A stretch of 64,000 nucleotides of DNA. Source: Pelagadaptatus aseana (GTDB taxonomy: Bacteria; Pseudomonadota; Gammaproteobacteria; Pseudomonadales; Cellvibrionaceae). The notes under the pieces were generated by a model that was not told where the DNA came from, searched no databases, and saw nothing but the letters and a program-made list of their open reading frames with translations. A program made the position numbers and the translations under genes. Shown in pieces: positions 15,220 through 24,228 of the stretch (position 1 is the first letter of the stretch; each line of letters starts with the position of its first letter). The stretch is taken from positions 22,221 through 86,220 of the forward strand of contig BAABNI010000014.1 in NCBI GenBank assembly GCA_040365065.1, read 5' to 3'.

Positions 15220-17715
15220 TTAGGCTTTTTCGATTTTGACCGCGCACTTCTTAAAATCGGTTTGTTTCGAGATGGGATCAGTGGCATCCAGAGTCACTTT
15301 GTTGATCAGCTGACTGGCATCGAACCAGGCGACAAATACCAAGCCTTGGGGTGGTCTGTTGCGACCCCGAGTTTCGACCCGTGTGCGAATATGGCCACGA
15401 CGGGAGCTAACCTTAATCTCATCGCCGCGGCGCAAGCCGCGTTCACGGGCATCTTCCGGATGCATATAGCAGACGGCGTTGGGCATAGATTTATGCAGCT
15501 CGGGCACACGCCGTGTCATTGAACCGGAATGCCAGTGCTCCAGAACTCGTCCGGTACACAGCCATAAATCGAATTCCTTATCCGGTGATTCCGCAGGCGG
15601 CTCATAGGGCAGGGCAAAGATCACGGCGCGATTGTCCGGCTTGCCGTAGAACTGGAACCCGGTGCCGGCTTTGACATAAGGATCCGAGCCTTCGCGGAAG
15701 CGCCACAGGGTTTCCTTACCATTGACCACGGGCCAGCGCAGACCGCGAGTGGCGTGGTAGGTGTCGAAGTCCGCCAGATCGTGGCCGTGATCGCGGCCAA
15801 ACTGGGCGTACTCTTCAAACAGGCCTTTCTGCAGGTAAAAACCAAAGTCCTTGGACTCCTGATTTTCGTGGTCGGGAGACATGTCGCTGAGTGGGTACTT
15901 ATCCACGTTGCCGTTCTTGAACAGGACCTCATACAGGGTTTTGCCCTTAAACGACGGATCTTTATCCAACAATTCCTTGGGCCATACCTCATCGGTGGTA
16001 AAGCGTTTGGAAAACTCCACCAGTTGCCACACATCCGAGCGGGCTTCACCCGGTGCATTCACCAGTTGGTGCCAGAATTGGGTGCGTCTCTCGGCGTTAC
16101 CGTAGGCGCCTTCCTTTTCCACCCACATGGCGGTGGGTAAAATCAGGTCGGCGGTTTGTGCAGTAACGGTTGGGTAGGCATCGGATACCACAATAAAGTT
16201 GTCTGGGTTGCGATAACCTGGCAGGCCTTCTTCGTTGATGTTGGCGGCCGCCTGCATATTGTTATTCACCTGCACCCAGTAGACGTTCATAGTGCCGTCT
16301 TTCAGGCGGCGGTTGTGCTGTACCGCGTGATAACCGGGTTTGCCGGGAATGGTACCTTCCGGCAGTTTCCAGATTTCTTCTGCCATGGCCCGGTGCTTGG
16401 GGTTTTTTACCACCATGTCGGCGGGCAGACGATGACTGAAGGTACCCACCTCACGGGCGGTACCACAGGCCGAGGGTTGCCCGGTCAGCGAGAAGGGACT
16501 GTTGCCCGGTGTGGCAATCTTGCCGGTCAGCAGGTGGATGTTGTAAATCAAATTGTTACACCAGACACCGCGGGTGTGCTGGTTAAAGCCCATGGTCCAG
16601 AACGAGGTGACCTTGGTGTTTGGGTCGGCATAGAGTTTCGCCAGTTTTTCCAGATCCGCTTCTGATACGCCAGAAATTTTACTGACTGTCTCGGCGTCGT
16701 ACTGGCTGACAAACTTTTTGTACTGTTTGAAATTGATACTTTTGGAACCGCCGGCTTTACTGGCGTTTGCTGCCTTTTGCTGGAGCGGATGTTCGTCGCG
16801 CAGACCGTAGCCGATATCGGTGTTGCCCTGAGCAAAGCGGGTGTGCTTATTGACGAACTCGGTGTTTACCTTGTCATTCTGGATAATGTAATTGGCGATG
16901 TAGTTAAGAATGGCCAGATCCGTTTGGGGTGTGAATACAATACCCTGATCGGCCAGATCAAAACTTCGATGCTTGTAGGTCGACAGCACCGACACCTTGA
17001 CATGGGGTGCGCTCAGACGCCGATCTGTGACCCGGGTCCAGAGAATCGGATGCATCTCCGACATATTGGAACCCCAGAGTACAAAGGCGTCAGCGGCTTC
17101 AATGTCGTCGTAGCAACCCATGGGCTCATCGATGCCAAAGGTGCGCATAAATCCAGCTACCGCCGATGCCATACAATGGCGGGCGTTGGGCTCGATGTTG
17201 TTGGAGCGGAATCCGGCTTTCATCAGTTTACTGGCGGCATAACCTTCCCACACGGTCCACTGGCCAGAGCCGAACATGCCGATGCTTTCAGGACCTTTGG
17301 TTTTCAAAGCCGTTTTGTATTTATCTGCCATCACGTCAAAGGCTTCGTCCCAGCTGACGGGGGTGAAATCGCCGTTCTTGTCAAACTTGCCATTTTTCTT
17401 GCGCAGCAATGGGGTGGTCAGGCGATCCTCGCCAGACATGATTTTGGAAAGGAAGTAGCCCTTAACACAGTTCAACCCTTTATTAACCGGGCTTTTGATA
17501 TCGCCGTGGGTGGCCACCACCTTGCCATCTTTGGTGGCAACATTGACGCTGCACCCTGTACCACAAAAGCGGCAGGGGGCTTTGTCCCAGTTGAGTTTGG
17601 TGGCTTCGGAGCTGGTGATCAGGTTGCTGGCGCTGGCTGGAGCCTGAACTCCGGCTACGGCAGCGGCCATAGCCACAGCATTGGCCTTGATATAGTCGCG
17701 TCGATTTATGCTCAT
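15220..17715 (-). CDS. napA: Periplasmic nitrate reductase catalytic subunit NapA
   Basis: An 831-residue molybdoenzyme that reduces nitrate to nitrite in the periplasm. The N-terminus is a Tat signal (twin arginine in NRRDYIKA, then a hydrophobic stretch to about 30). Cys48, Cys51, Cys55 and Cys83 ligate the [4Fe-4S] cluster. Cys181 (RHCMAS) is the expected molybdenum ligand. The rest is the bis-MGD-binding fold of standard length. The gene is between napD and napB in one operon. Confidence 0.98.
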   Translation of the reverse strand: MSINRRDYIKANAVAMAAAVAGVQAPASASNLITSSEATKLNWDKAPCRFCGTGCSVNVATKDGKVVATHGDIKSPVNKGLNCVKGYFLSKIMSGEDRLTTPLLRKKNGKFDKNGDFTPVSWDEAFDVMADKYKTALKTKGPESIGMFGSGQWTVWEGYAASKLMKAGFRSNNIEPNARHCMASAVAGFMRTFGIDEPMGCYDDIEAADAFVLWGSNMSEMHPILWTRVTDRRLSAPHVKVSVLSTYKHRSFDLADQGIVFTPQTDLAILNYIANYIIQNDKVNTEFVNKHTRFAQGNTDIGYGLRDEHPLQQKAANASKAGGSKSINFKQYKKFVSQYDAETVSKISGVSEADLEKLAKLYADPNTKVTSFWTMGFNQHTRGVWCNNLIYNIHLLTGKIATPGNSPFSLTGQPSACGTAREVGTFSHRLPADMVVKNPKHRAMAEEIWKLPEGTIPGKPGYHAVQHNRRLKDGTMNVYWVQVNNNMQAAANINEEGLPGYRNPDNFIVVSDAYPTVTAQTADLILPTAMWVEKEGAYGNAERRTQFWHQLVNAPGEARSDVWQLVEFSKRFTTDEVWPKELLDKDPSFKGKTLYEVLFKNGNVDKYPLSDMSPDHENQESKDFGFYLQKGLFEEYAQFGRDHGHDLADFDTYHATRGLRWPVVNGKETLWRFREGSDPYVKAGTGFQFYGKPDNRAVIFALPYEPPAESPDKEFDLWLCTGRVLEHWHSGSMTRRVPELHKSMPNAVCYMHPEDARERGLRRGDEIKVSSRRGHIRTRVETRGRNRPPQGLVFVAWFDASQLINKVTLDATDPISKQTDFKKCAVKIEKA

Positions 17716-17736
17716 GGTTTGTCCTCGCGGGGCGCT

Positions 17737-18099
17737 TTAGGCTGACGGGCCATCGGGTAGGTTAATGGGCTGAACAGTAACGGGTCGATTGGCAGCCGGT
17801 GGTTGCTCGGCTGAGTCGCTCTGATCGTGTTGGTGAAACACCATCTGTAGGCTCATAAAATCAGGGTTGGCATTGAGCTCATCCATCTGCTCGGACAGCT
17901 CGGCGGTGCTCTTGCCCTCAATGGTCAAAATCATCTTGGCTGAGCCGTCGTCAGTGTGCAGCTCGATGTGGGGACGCTCATCCAGAAATTGTTTCACTGC
18001 CATAAATCGCTCAGGTTGGCAGTAGGCAACCAGACTGGCGATATGCCACTCGGATGCCTCGCTGGTTGCACTGCATTCTTGTATTTGGACTGGGTTCAT
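17737..18099 (-). CDS. napD: NapA signal-peptide chaperone NapD
   Basis: A 120-residue cytoplasmic protein; the NapD domain spans about 16-95 (EWHIASLVAYCQPERF and later LSLQ-type strands). NapD binds the NapA Tat signal and delays export until the cofactor is loaded. The C-terminal ~25 residues are Pro-rich and longer than in E. coli NapD. Its start overlaps the napF stop by 4 bases, and napA begins 21 bases downstream. Confidence 0.92.
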   Translation of the reverse strand: MNPVQIQECSATSEASEWHIASLVAYCQPERFMAVKQFLDERPHIELHTDDGSAKMILTIEGKSTAELSEQMDELNANPDFMSLQMVFHQHDQSDSAEQPPAANRPVTVQPINLPDGPSA

Positions 18100-18668
18100 T
18101 GGCTGCTCTGAGTTTGGGTTGGGTTGTTGTGTTTGGGTAGTATCGATTGATCATTTTGGGTTATGGCAATGGCGGACTCCGGGCAGGGCGCAACGCAAGC
18201 ACCACAGCCGTTGCAATTGTCTGAATTGATGCTCAGACCGGGTGCCGTGCCAATGCGATGGGTGAGATCTATGGCGTCGCTTGGGCACTGATCGCGGCAG
18301 GTCTGGCAAACAATCCCCTGGTTCGCCAGACAGGTGTCTTCGATGACTGCTTTGAGTTGCCAGGGGGAATCATTGACGGGGTTAAACAGCTGCTCGGGGC
18401 AGATGTCGGCACACTCGCGACAGAATTCACATTCGCCCCGATGAAAATTGACTCCGACCCTGCCACCCTGGCTGATCTCAATAATCTTGGTCGGGCAAGC
18501 TGTGACACATTTGAGGCAATCACTGCAGTCAATGTTGCTGGCTCTGTCCTGATCAAACCAGGGCAGAGCCGGTAAGACATTCGCTGGCACAGCGTGAGCT
18601 GCAACAGGGGTGCCTGCTTCTCGGAAGCGACCGCTTAAAAAGGCTCGACGTTGACTGTCCATTACCAT
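18096..18668 (-). CDS. napF: Ferredoxin-type protein NapF
   Basis: A 190-residue cytoplasmic iron-sulfur protein. Four Cys-rich motifs are visible: CSDCLKCVTACP, CEFCRECADICP, CQTCRDQCP and CNGCGACVAPCP, enough for several [4Fe-4S] clusters. NapF interacts with NapA before export in E. coli. A second Met at 18662 (MDSQRRAFLSGRF) resembles the family start better, so the true protein may be two residues shorter. It follows napE by 19 bases. Confidence 0.93.
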   Translation of the reverse strand: MVMDSQRRAFLSGRFREAGTPVAAHAVPANVLPALPWFDQDRASNIDCSDCLKCVTACPTKIIEISQGGRVGVNFHRGECEFCRECADICPEQLFNPVNDSPWQLKAVIEDTCLANQGIVCQTCRDQCPSDAIDLTHRIGTAPGLSINSDNCNGCGACVAPCPESAIAITQNDQSILPKHNNPTQTQSSQ

Positions 18669-18687
18669 CCGCTCAATTGCTGGTGAA

Positions 18688-18840
18688 TCAGTAAGTTGGA
18701 GGTCCTGACAGTAGCTGGCTCATCCAGACGATAAAGCCATAGCCGCCCATAAGAACGACAGAGAGAATCGGAAAGAGTACGACGACGATAAACAGGAAAA
18801 GGCGCAGTTCCCGTTGACGCTCTTGGTTGGAGTCTTCCAC
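18688..18840 (-). CDS. napE: Small membrane protein NapE
   Basis: A 50-residue protein with a GTG start, preceded by AAAGG nine bases upstream. The sequence opens VEDSNQERQRELRLFLF, has a single TM helix (about 15-42) and ends MSQLLSGPPTY. This matches NapE in length, topology and the Glu-Leu-Arg-Leu-Phe-Leu entry to the helix. It is the first gene of napEFDABC. NapE is widespread in nap operons but its function is not established. Confidence 0.9.
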   Translation of the reverse strand: MEDSNQERQRELRLFLFIVVVLFPILSVVLMGGYGFIVWMSQLLSGPPTY

Positions 18841-18982
18841 TGAGTTATGCCTTTGTTGGTGTTTTTCTTGTTGATGTTTTGTTGTGGCGATTTATATCAC
18901 CCGATTATTTCTCAGTAAGTGTAGTCAACCCCGATGAAAGTGTTGTTAATTTTGAGTTTTGTGCCATTTCTTTTTAGCAACT

Positions 18983-18996
18983 TTGAGTTCTATCAA
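18983..18996 (-). promoter_or_regulatory. Putative FNR/Anr box upstream of napE
   Basis: TTGAGTTCTATCAA matches the FNR consensus TTGAT-N4-ATCAA with one mismatch. It is about 145 bases upstream of napE and 130 bases upstream of the aldehyde dehydrogenase gene. Oxygen-responsive control of nap is common, so I assign it to napE. I could not place a convincing -10 box, so the exact promoter is uncertain. Confidence 0.5.
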
Positions 18997-19041
18997 ATAT
19001 TGACAGTGGCTTTATTTAAAAATGTGCTGGCCGGGTGGTAA

Positions 19042-19058
19042 TACCCATCAGGGGATAT
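19042..19058 (+). promoter_or_regulatory. TACCC-N7-GATA motif, copy 1 (aldehyde dehydrogenase promoter)
   Basis: TACCCATCAGGGGATAT lies 65 bases upstream of the aldehyde dehydrogenase start. The same TACCC-N7-GATA pattern lies upstream of the glutamine-synthetase-like gene (21533) and the FAD oxidase gene (27340). I propose it as a pathway operator, perhaps for the LuxR-type regulator encoded at 20648-21451. It also resembles a NarL-type 7-2-7 site, a weaker explanation. Confidence 0.5.
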
Positions 19059-19123
19059 GGCTCCTCCTGATCCCGTTGCTCTATCCTCGTTGAAGTTTTT
19101 ATATTTCATTTAAGAGAGGCACC

Positions 19124-20623
19124 ATGACCCAGACCACTGATTGGCAGGCTTTTAGCCAGACTGTGAATTTTCGCCATCAGGCTTACATCAATGGCCAGTA
19201 TCAGGATGCGGTCAGTGGCGAGACCTTTGCTTCTATCAATCCAGCCACGGAGCAGGTTTTGGCAGATGTGGCAGCTTGTGACGCCGCCGATATCGACATG
19301 GCTGTCGCCAATGCCCGTGAGGTCTATCGCTCTGGTGTCTGGTCGCAAATGGCGCCCGCCGAGCGAAAAAGAATCCTGCTGAAGGTTGCCGATGTAATGG
19401 AGCAACACAGTGACGAACTGGCACTGTTGGATACTCTGGATATGGGTAAATCGATTCAGCAACCGCTAAGCTTTGATGTGCCCGATGCCATTGATTGCTT
19501 CCGCTGGAGTGCCGAGTGTATCGATAAAGTCTATGGCGAAATTGCCCCCACCAGTAATGAGTTGTTGGGGTTGATTACCCGTAACCCCATTGGTGTGATT
19601 GGTGCCATTACGCCCTGGAATTATCCGCTGCTGATGGCTTGCTGGAAGCTGGCACCGGCGCTGGCGGCGGGCAACAGTGTGGTTCTGAAACCTTCGGAGA
19701 AGGCCTCGTTAAGTCTGCTGCGACTTGCGGAGCTGGCGGTCGAGGCCGGGCTACCCAAAGGTGTGCTCAATGTGGCGCCGGGTTTTGGTCACACCGCTGG
19801 CAAGGCGTTGGCGTTGCATCCGCAGGTGGATTCGCTGGCGTTTACCGGTTCAACCCGGGTGGCGGGCATGTTGATGGAGTACGCCGGTCAATCGAATTTA
19901 AAGCAGGTCTGGATTGAAGCCGGCGGCAAATCACCGGTTCTGGTGTTTGATGACTGTGAGGATCTGCAGGCGGCTGCGGCAACGGTGGCGGCAGGTATTT
20001 TCAGTAATCAGGGCGAGGTGTGTATCGCCGGTTCACGTCTGTATTTGCAGAAATCCATTAAAGAGGCTTTCCTGGCCGCGCTGGTGGATGCCGCGCAGGA
20101 ATACCTGCCCGGTGATCCTCTCGACCCTGATGTCACCATGGGACCCATGGTGGATAAGGCTCAGCTGGATACCGTGGCCCAGTATATTCAATCCGCCGTA
20201 GATGAAGGCGCCAGAGTAATTTGTGGTGGCCTGCCACAATACCGCGAAGGTAAGGGGTTTTATGCGCGCCCGACGGTGATTACGGATATTCACAACCAGA
20301 TGAAGTTTGTTCAGGAAGAGATCTTTGGTCCGGTTCTGGCTGTGGGCGAGTTTGAAAGCGAAGCCGAAGCCATCGCTCTGGCCAATGACAATCAATACGG
20401 TCTGGCGTCCTGCATCTGGTCGGATAATCTGTCGCGGGTGCACCGGGTCAGCCGCCAAATTGAGGCGGGTATGGTCTGGGTAAATACCTGGGGGGACGGA
20501 GATCAAACCATGCCATTTGGCGGCATCAAGGCTTCGGGTAATGCCAGAGACAAATCCCTGCACGCACTGGAAAAATACACCGAATTAAAATCGGTCTGGA
20601 TCAATCTCAAGGGCGCTGAGTAA
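19124..20623 (+). CDS. Aldehyde dehydrogenase, PuuC-like
   Basis: A 499-residue NAD(P)-dependent aldehyde dehydrogenase of normal length. The cofactor region has ITPWNYPLLMACWKLAPALA and FTGSTRVAG. The catalytic pair is Glu in WIEAGGKSP and Cys in NQGEVCIAGSR. It resembles PuuC, which oxidises gamma-glutamyl-aminobutyraldehyde, and the ligase and oxidase of that pathway are nearby. It is transcribed alone, away from nap. Specificity is inferred from context; betaine-aldehyde-type activity cannot be excluded. Confidence 0.88.
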   Translation: MTQTTDWQAFSQTVNFRHQAYINGQYQDAVSGETFASINPATEQVLADVAACDAADIDMAVANAREVYRSGVWSQMAPAERKRILLKVADVMEQHSDELALLDTLDMGKSIQQPLSFDVPDAIDCFRWSAECIDKVYGEIAPTSNELLGLITRNPIGVIGAITPWNYPLLMACWKLAPALAAGNSVVLKPSEKASLSLLRLAELAVEAGLPKGVLNVAPGFGHTAGKALALHPQVDSLAFTGSTRVAGMLMEYAGQSNLKQVWIEAGGKSPVLVFDDCEDLQAAAATVAAGIFSNQGEVCIAGSRLYLQKSIKEAFLAALVDAAQEYLPGDPLDPDVTMGPMVDKAQLDTVAQYIQSAVDEGARVICGGLPQYREGKGFYARPTVITDIHNQMKFVQEEIFGPVLAVGEFESEAEAIALANDNQYGLASCIWSDNLSRVHRVSRQIEAGMVWVNTWGDGDQTMPFGGIKASGNARDKSLHALEKYTELKSVWINLKGAE

Positions 20624-20647
20624 TCAGCCCCGTAGCGCCTTGAGGGC

Positions 20648-21451
20648 TCAGGGGTTGAGAGCGCTTTCTTTCAGGTGATTTAAAAACAGGTTAAAGATTT
20701 CGGCCTGGGTGGAGGTGTTCATCTTGGCGTGAATGTTTTTGCGGTGCACCTTAACCGTACCGGCACTGATAAACAGGGTGTCGGCGATTTCCTTTGAGGT
20801 GAAGCCCTGCAACAGGAGGGCGGTGATCTCCCTTTCTCTGGAGGTCAGAATACCTGTAGCAAACGACTGGATGGCCTGATTGATGTTGTCATCGGATTGC
20901 TGCTGGTCAACATAGTTGGACGATTGTGACTGCCAGAATTGCAGTGCCAGCGCCTTGATGATGGGGTAGAGGTTGTTGAGGTTTTTCAGCTCCTGTCGGG
21001 TAATCGAGCCCAGGCCATCTTTGCGCCCCAGCGTGATAACGCAATTGACCCTGTCATTGAGCGGAATAATAAAATCGATCTCATCCACCAGCTTAAAATT
21101 GCGATAGCAGTCGCGATAGTAATCGGTGTCTTCGAAGTAGTCGGGCATGATTTCGGCCAGCCGGACGATACCCGCCTTGGGTTGCTTTTTGATGTGATTG
21201 AACAAGGGATCCAGTACGTAGGCACTGTTCATATATTGCATCAGCGTTTCGGAAGCCGATGATGTGCGCAGCATAATGGGTTTGTAATCTTCCTTGTAGG
21301 TCAACATAAGGAAGGTATCAAAATCGCACTGGCTGGCGAGGAAATCTTCGAGAACCTGGGGAAAGCTCGGCAGACGCTGGTGATCGATCAGTATCGCCAG
21401 ATTTTTCTCGCGGCTTTCATTGATGTCTATCTGGCTGGTTTTTTCTTTCAT
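20648..21451 (-). CDS. LuxR-family transcriptional regulator
   Basis: A 267-residue regulator. The N-terminal ~180 residues form a GAF/autoinducer-like sensor domain with no receiver Asp. The C-terminal ~65 residues are a LuxR helix-turn-helix (LTSREREITALLLQGFTSKE, then AGTVKVHRKNIHAKM). It is convergent with the aldehyde dehydrogenase gene and divergent from the glutamine-synthetase-like gene, so it is the obvious local regulator of the amine pathway. The ligand is unknown. Confidence 0.85.
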   Translation of the reverse strand: MKEKTSQIDINESREKNLAILIDHQRLPSFPQVLEDFLASQCDFDTFLMLTYKEDYKPIMLRTSSASETLMQYMNSAYVLDPLFNHIKKQPKAGIVRLAEIMPDYFEDTDYYRDCYRNFKLVDEIDFIIPLNDRVNCVITLGRKDGLGSITRQELKNLNNLYPIIKALALQFWQSQSSNYVDQQQSDDNINQAIQSFATGILTSREREITALLLQGFTSKEIADTLFISAGTVKVHRKNIHAKMNTSTQAEIFNLFLNHLKESALNP

Positions 21452-21532
21452 GGCGGCTATTGGAGCTATTATTTTTATATCAGTTCCGTAATTGATAAAA
21501 CGAGTATAGATTCGAGCCGGTCGGGTGAGAAA

Positions 21533-21549
21533 TACCCCCCCGGTGATAG
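21533..21549 (+). promoter_or_regulatory. TACCC-N7-GATA motif, copy 2 (divergent LuxR / ligase promoter)
   Basis: TACCCCCCCGGTGATAG lies in the 158-base gap between the divergent LuxR-regulator and glutamine-synthetase-like genes, 60 bases upstream of the latter. Same pattern and same plus-strand orientation as the motifs at 19042 and 27340. Confidence 0.5.
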
Positions 21550-21609
21550 TTACAGTAGCCTTGCAGCTTCGCTAAAGTCAGGGCAATTGTTAATAAAATA
21601 GGCTTTCCG

Positions 21610-22944
21610 ATGTCAAATACCAATCTTGAATTCGACCTTTTTGTCTCCGATCTCAATGGCAATTTGCGAGGCAAACGCATGCCCCCCGGCGCGGTCAAAA
21701 AGATGCATACCGAAGGCATGAAGTTGCCACTGTCGGTGATGGGTTTTGACTTCTGGGGAGCTGATGTTCTCGACAATGGTCTGGTGTTTGAAACCGGTGA
21801 TGCCGATGGTATTTGTCGACCTGTTGCCGAGGCCCTGACTCCTGTGCCCTGGGCCCAGCAACCGCGCAATCAGATGCTGGCCTCAATGTACAATGATGAC
21901 GGCTCCCCGTTTGAGGGAGATCCCCGTCAGGTTCTCAACAAAGTCTATCAGAAGTTCCGGGCCATGGGGCTGCGTCCGGTTATGGCCACCGAGTTGGAAT
22001 TCTATGTGCTCGACGGCGCTTCCAGTGCCAGCTTGCGACCACAGCCCCCTCGGCTGGGCGGCGATCAGGGCCCGCGTCTGAGTGGCGATGAAGGCTATTC
22101 CGTGGTGGAGATGGACGGTTTTGCCGACTTTCTTGCTGAGCTGCGCAGTGCCTGTGATATTCAGGGGATTCCCGCCGATACCATCATTTCGGAAATGGGG
22201 CCGGGCCAGTTCGAGATCAATTTGAATCACATCGATAATCCGCTGATTGCCGCAGATCACGCGATTCTGTTCAAAAGGCTGGTCAAGGGTGTCGCCCAAA
22301 AACACAATTTTGCCGCAACTTTTATGGCCAAACCCTATGCCGATTGCAGCGGTAATGGTTTCCACTGCCATTTCAGTCTGGTGGACGATCAGGGTAATAA
22401 TGTCTTCGATAATGGCACCGACGAAGGCAGCGACATGCTCAAATACGCCATTGCCGGTCTGATGCAAACCATGGGCGACAGCATGCTGTGCTTTGCACCG
22501 CACATGAACTCCTATCGCCGCTTTATGGAGGGTAGTCACGCGCCCACCTTTGCCACCTGGGGTTATGAAAATCGTACGGTGGCGATACGCGTACCTGAGA
22601 GCCCTGGTGTCGCTCGCCGTCTTGAGCATCGCGTATCCGGTGCGGACGCCAACCCCTATCTGGTACTGGCCGCCATTCTGGCCGGAGCCCTCTATGGCAT
22701 TGAAAATAAATTGATGCCGCCGCCGGCTATGGAAGGGGATGCTTACAGCAATGCTGCGGAAGAGCAGCGTCTGCCTAACCAGTGGCCACAGGCCATTGAC
22801 GCCCTGAGTCAGAGCGACATCCTTAACGAATATCTGGGTGAAACCTTTGTTCGGGTATTTACCGCCGCCAAACGTCAGGAATTAGGAAAGCTCAGTGCGA
22901 AAATTACCGACGTTGAATACGATGCGTATCTGGCACAATTGTGA
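21610..22944 (+). CDS. Glutamine-synthetase-family ligase, PuuA-like
   Basis: A 444-residue member of the glutamine synthetase fold, the length of gamma-glutamylputrescine synthetase PuuA. Catalytic-domain motifs include TELEFYVLD, SEMGPGQFEINLNH, NGFHCHFSL and the Arg-rich ENRTVAIRVPES with EHRVSGADANPYL. The adenylylation-loop Tyr of true GlnA is not evident. It would use ATP to join glutamate to an amine such as putrescine. The neighbouring oxidase, dehydrogenase and amidotransferase complete the pathway. The amine is not determined by the sequence. Confidence 0.88.
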   Translation: MSNTNLEFDLFVSDLNGNLRGKRMPPGAVKKMHTEGMKLPLSVMGFDFWGADVLDNGLVFETGDADGICRPVAEALTPVPWAQQPRNQMLASMYNDDGSPFEGDPRQVLNKVYQKFRAMGLRPVMATELEFYVLDGASSASLRPQPPRLGGDQGPRLSGDEGYSVVEMDGFADFLAELRSACDIQGIPADTIISEMGPGQFEINLNHIDNPLIAADHAILFKRLVKGVAQKHNFAATFMAKPYADCSGNGFHCHFSLVDDQGNNVFDNGTDEGSDMLKYAIAGLMQTMGDSMLCFAPHMNSYRRFMEGSHAPTFATWGYENRTVAIRVPESPGVARRLEHRVSGADANPYLVLAAILAGALYGIENKLMPPPAMEGDAYSNAAEEQRLPNQWPQAIDALSQSDILNEYLGETFVRVFTAAKRQELGKLSAKITDVEYDAYLAQL

Positions 22945-23007
22945 TCAGAATACAGTTGTTGAGAAAACAACTGGGTTTAAGGCAATGATAACGAGGCTTT
23001 TTGATTT

Positions 23008-23727
23008 ATGAAGATTGGGATTCTGGCAACCGGTATTACACCGGATGAACTGATTGATGATTTTGGCTCCTACGCCTATATGTTCGAGCAGCTGTTTGGT
23101 GCCCTCGATAGCGGGTTTGAATTTGAAACCTTTGACGTACGCGAGGGGGATTTTCCTGCCGCGGCTGATGTTTGTGATGGCTGGGTGATTACCGGATCCA
23201 AATTCAACGTGTATCAGAATCTGGATTGGATGGTGCGCCTCAAACAATTAATTCTCGAAATCCACAAGGTGCGCAAGCCAATGGTCGGCATCTGCTTTGG
23301 TCACCAGATCGTCGCCGAAGCCTTCGGTGGCAAGGTGGATAAATACGAAGGTGGTTGGGGCGTTGGTCTGCACACCTATCAACTCTGTGGCGATAAACCC
23401 TGGCTCGATAAAGAGTCCCCGAGCTTTACCATCAACGCCATGCATCAGGATCAGGTGATTGAAAAACCTGAAGCCGCCGAAGTCGTGGCAGAGTCGGATT
23501 TCTGCCGTTACGCGGCCCTGAATTACGACGACCTGATCCTGACCTTTCAGGCCCACCCGGAATTCAGTATTTCTTACGAGTATCAACTGGTGCAGGCGCG
23601 CCGTGGCGATGTGATCCCGGAGCAATACACCGATCCGGGTTTGGCTGGCCTGCGCGAACACGGCGCCATGGCGGAATCCCTGAGAGTAGGGCGCTGGATG
23701 GAGGCGTTTCTGAAACAGGGTTTATAA
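23008..23727 (+). CDS. Class I glutamine amidotransferase-like protein
   Basis: A 239-residue class I amidotransferase domain. The nucleophile Cys is in MVGICFGHQIVAEAFGG and the His-Glu pair is in FQAHPEFS. There is no synthetase domain. It is 63 bases after the PuuA-like gene. It could hydrolyse the gamma-glutamyl product at the end of the pathway, the role PuuD plays in E. coli, though PuuD is of a somewhat different subfamily. Function is inferred from context. Confidence 0.82.
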   Translation: MKIGILATGITPDELIDDFGSYAYMFEQLFGALDSGFEFETFDVREGDFPAAADVCDGWVITGSKFNVYQNLDWMVRLKQLILEIHKVRKPMVGICFGHQIVAEAFGGKVDKYEGGWGVGLHTYQLCGDKPWLDKESPSFTINAMHQDQVIEKPEAAEVVAESDFCRYAALNYDDLILTFQAHPEFSISYEYQLVQARRGDVIPEQYTDPGLAGLREHGAMAESLRVGRWMEAFLKQGL

Positions 23728-23758
23728 ATTTTCCGTCTTAATTACACACTGAGACTTT

Positions 23759-23781
23759 ACCCGGCTTTTGCCGGGTTTTTT
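23759..23781 (+). terminator. Intrinsic terminator after the amidotransferase gene
   Basis: ACCCGGC (23759-23765), loop TTTT, GCCGGGT (23770-23776) and a T-run, 31 bases after the stop codon. Confidence 0.9.
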
Positions 23782-23784
23782 ATT

Positions 23785-24045
23785 GCCAAGGATGGCATGT
23801 ATGCCGCGGGTGCATGGATGCACAGGAGCGGCGATGTCCAGGGATGGAGTGTATGCCGCGGTCGCATGGCAGCTGATTGCTCCTGCATAAGCTGCATTTC
23901 CACCGTCCATGGTGGTCGATGCGAAGGAGCGGCGATGCCAGGGATGGACGGTATGCCTCGGGCGCATGGCAGCTGATTGCTCCTGCATAAGCTGCATTTC
24001 CATCGTCCATGGTGGTCGATGCGCAGGAGCGGCGATGCCAGGGGG
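23785..24045. repeat. 100-bp tandem repeat array, two full copies plus partial ends
   Basis: Units beginning AGGAGCGGCGATG occur at 23824, 23925 and 24025, so the period is 100-101 bases. The two full units differ at only a few positions. A partial unit precedes (from about 23790) and another follows to about 24045. Each unit holds the palindromic CCATGG core and short dyads. There is no coding potential and no spacer variation. It occupies much of the 617-base gap between the amidotransferase and antiporter genes. Confidence 0.85.
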
Positions 24046-24066
24046 GCATTCTACATATTTCAATTA

Positions 24067-24129
24067 TGTCATCCTGAACGGAGTGAAGGATCTCATAGAT
24101 TCTTCCTCCCATTGGTCGTCAGAATGACA
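24067..24129. repeat. TGTCATC-ended inverted repeat, second element
   Basis: TGTCATCCTG (24067-24076) and CAGAATGACA (24120-24129) form imperfect terminal inverted repeats around 63 bases. The left part (GAACGGAGTGAAGGATCT) resembles the left part of the element at 9169, so both probably belong to one dispersed palindrome family. Confidence 0.65.
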
Positions 24130-24228
24130 AACAAAATACCCAAGGCATTTGGGGTATTGTAAATAATAGTTTCGGGGTTAAAGCTAAGAGTTGCTTCAGT
24201 GCTTCTAGAATAGATTCAGCCCCACCAA

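Noticed and set aside
16777..17745. A 322-codon open frame on the plus strand opposite napA
   Set aside because: It lies wholly antisense to an unmistakable napA, has no family match by eye, and reflects codon bias of napA.
19042..19057. NarL/NarP-type 7-2-7 site for nap control
   Set aside because: The match is only partial in the right half and the sequence is better explained by the motif shared with the other two amine-pathway promoters. It is kept only as an alternative.
23785..24045. Possible CRISPR array
   Set aside because: The units are about 100 bases with almost no difference between them and no unique spacers; no cas genes are present.
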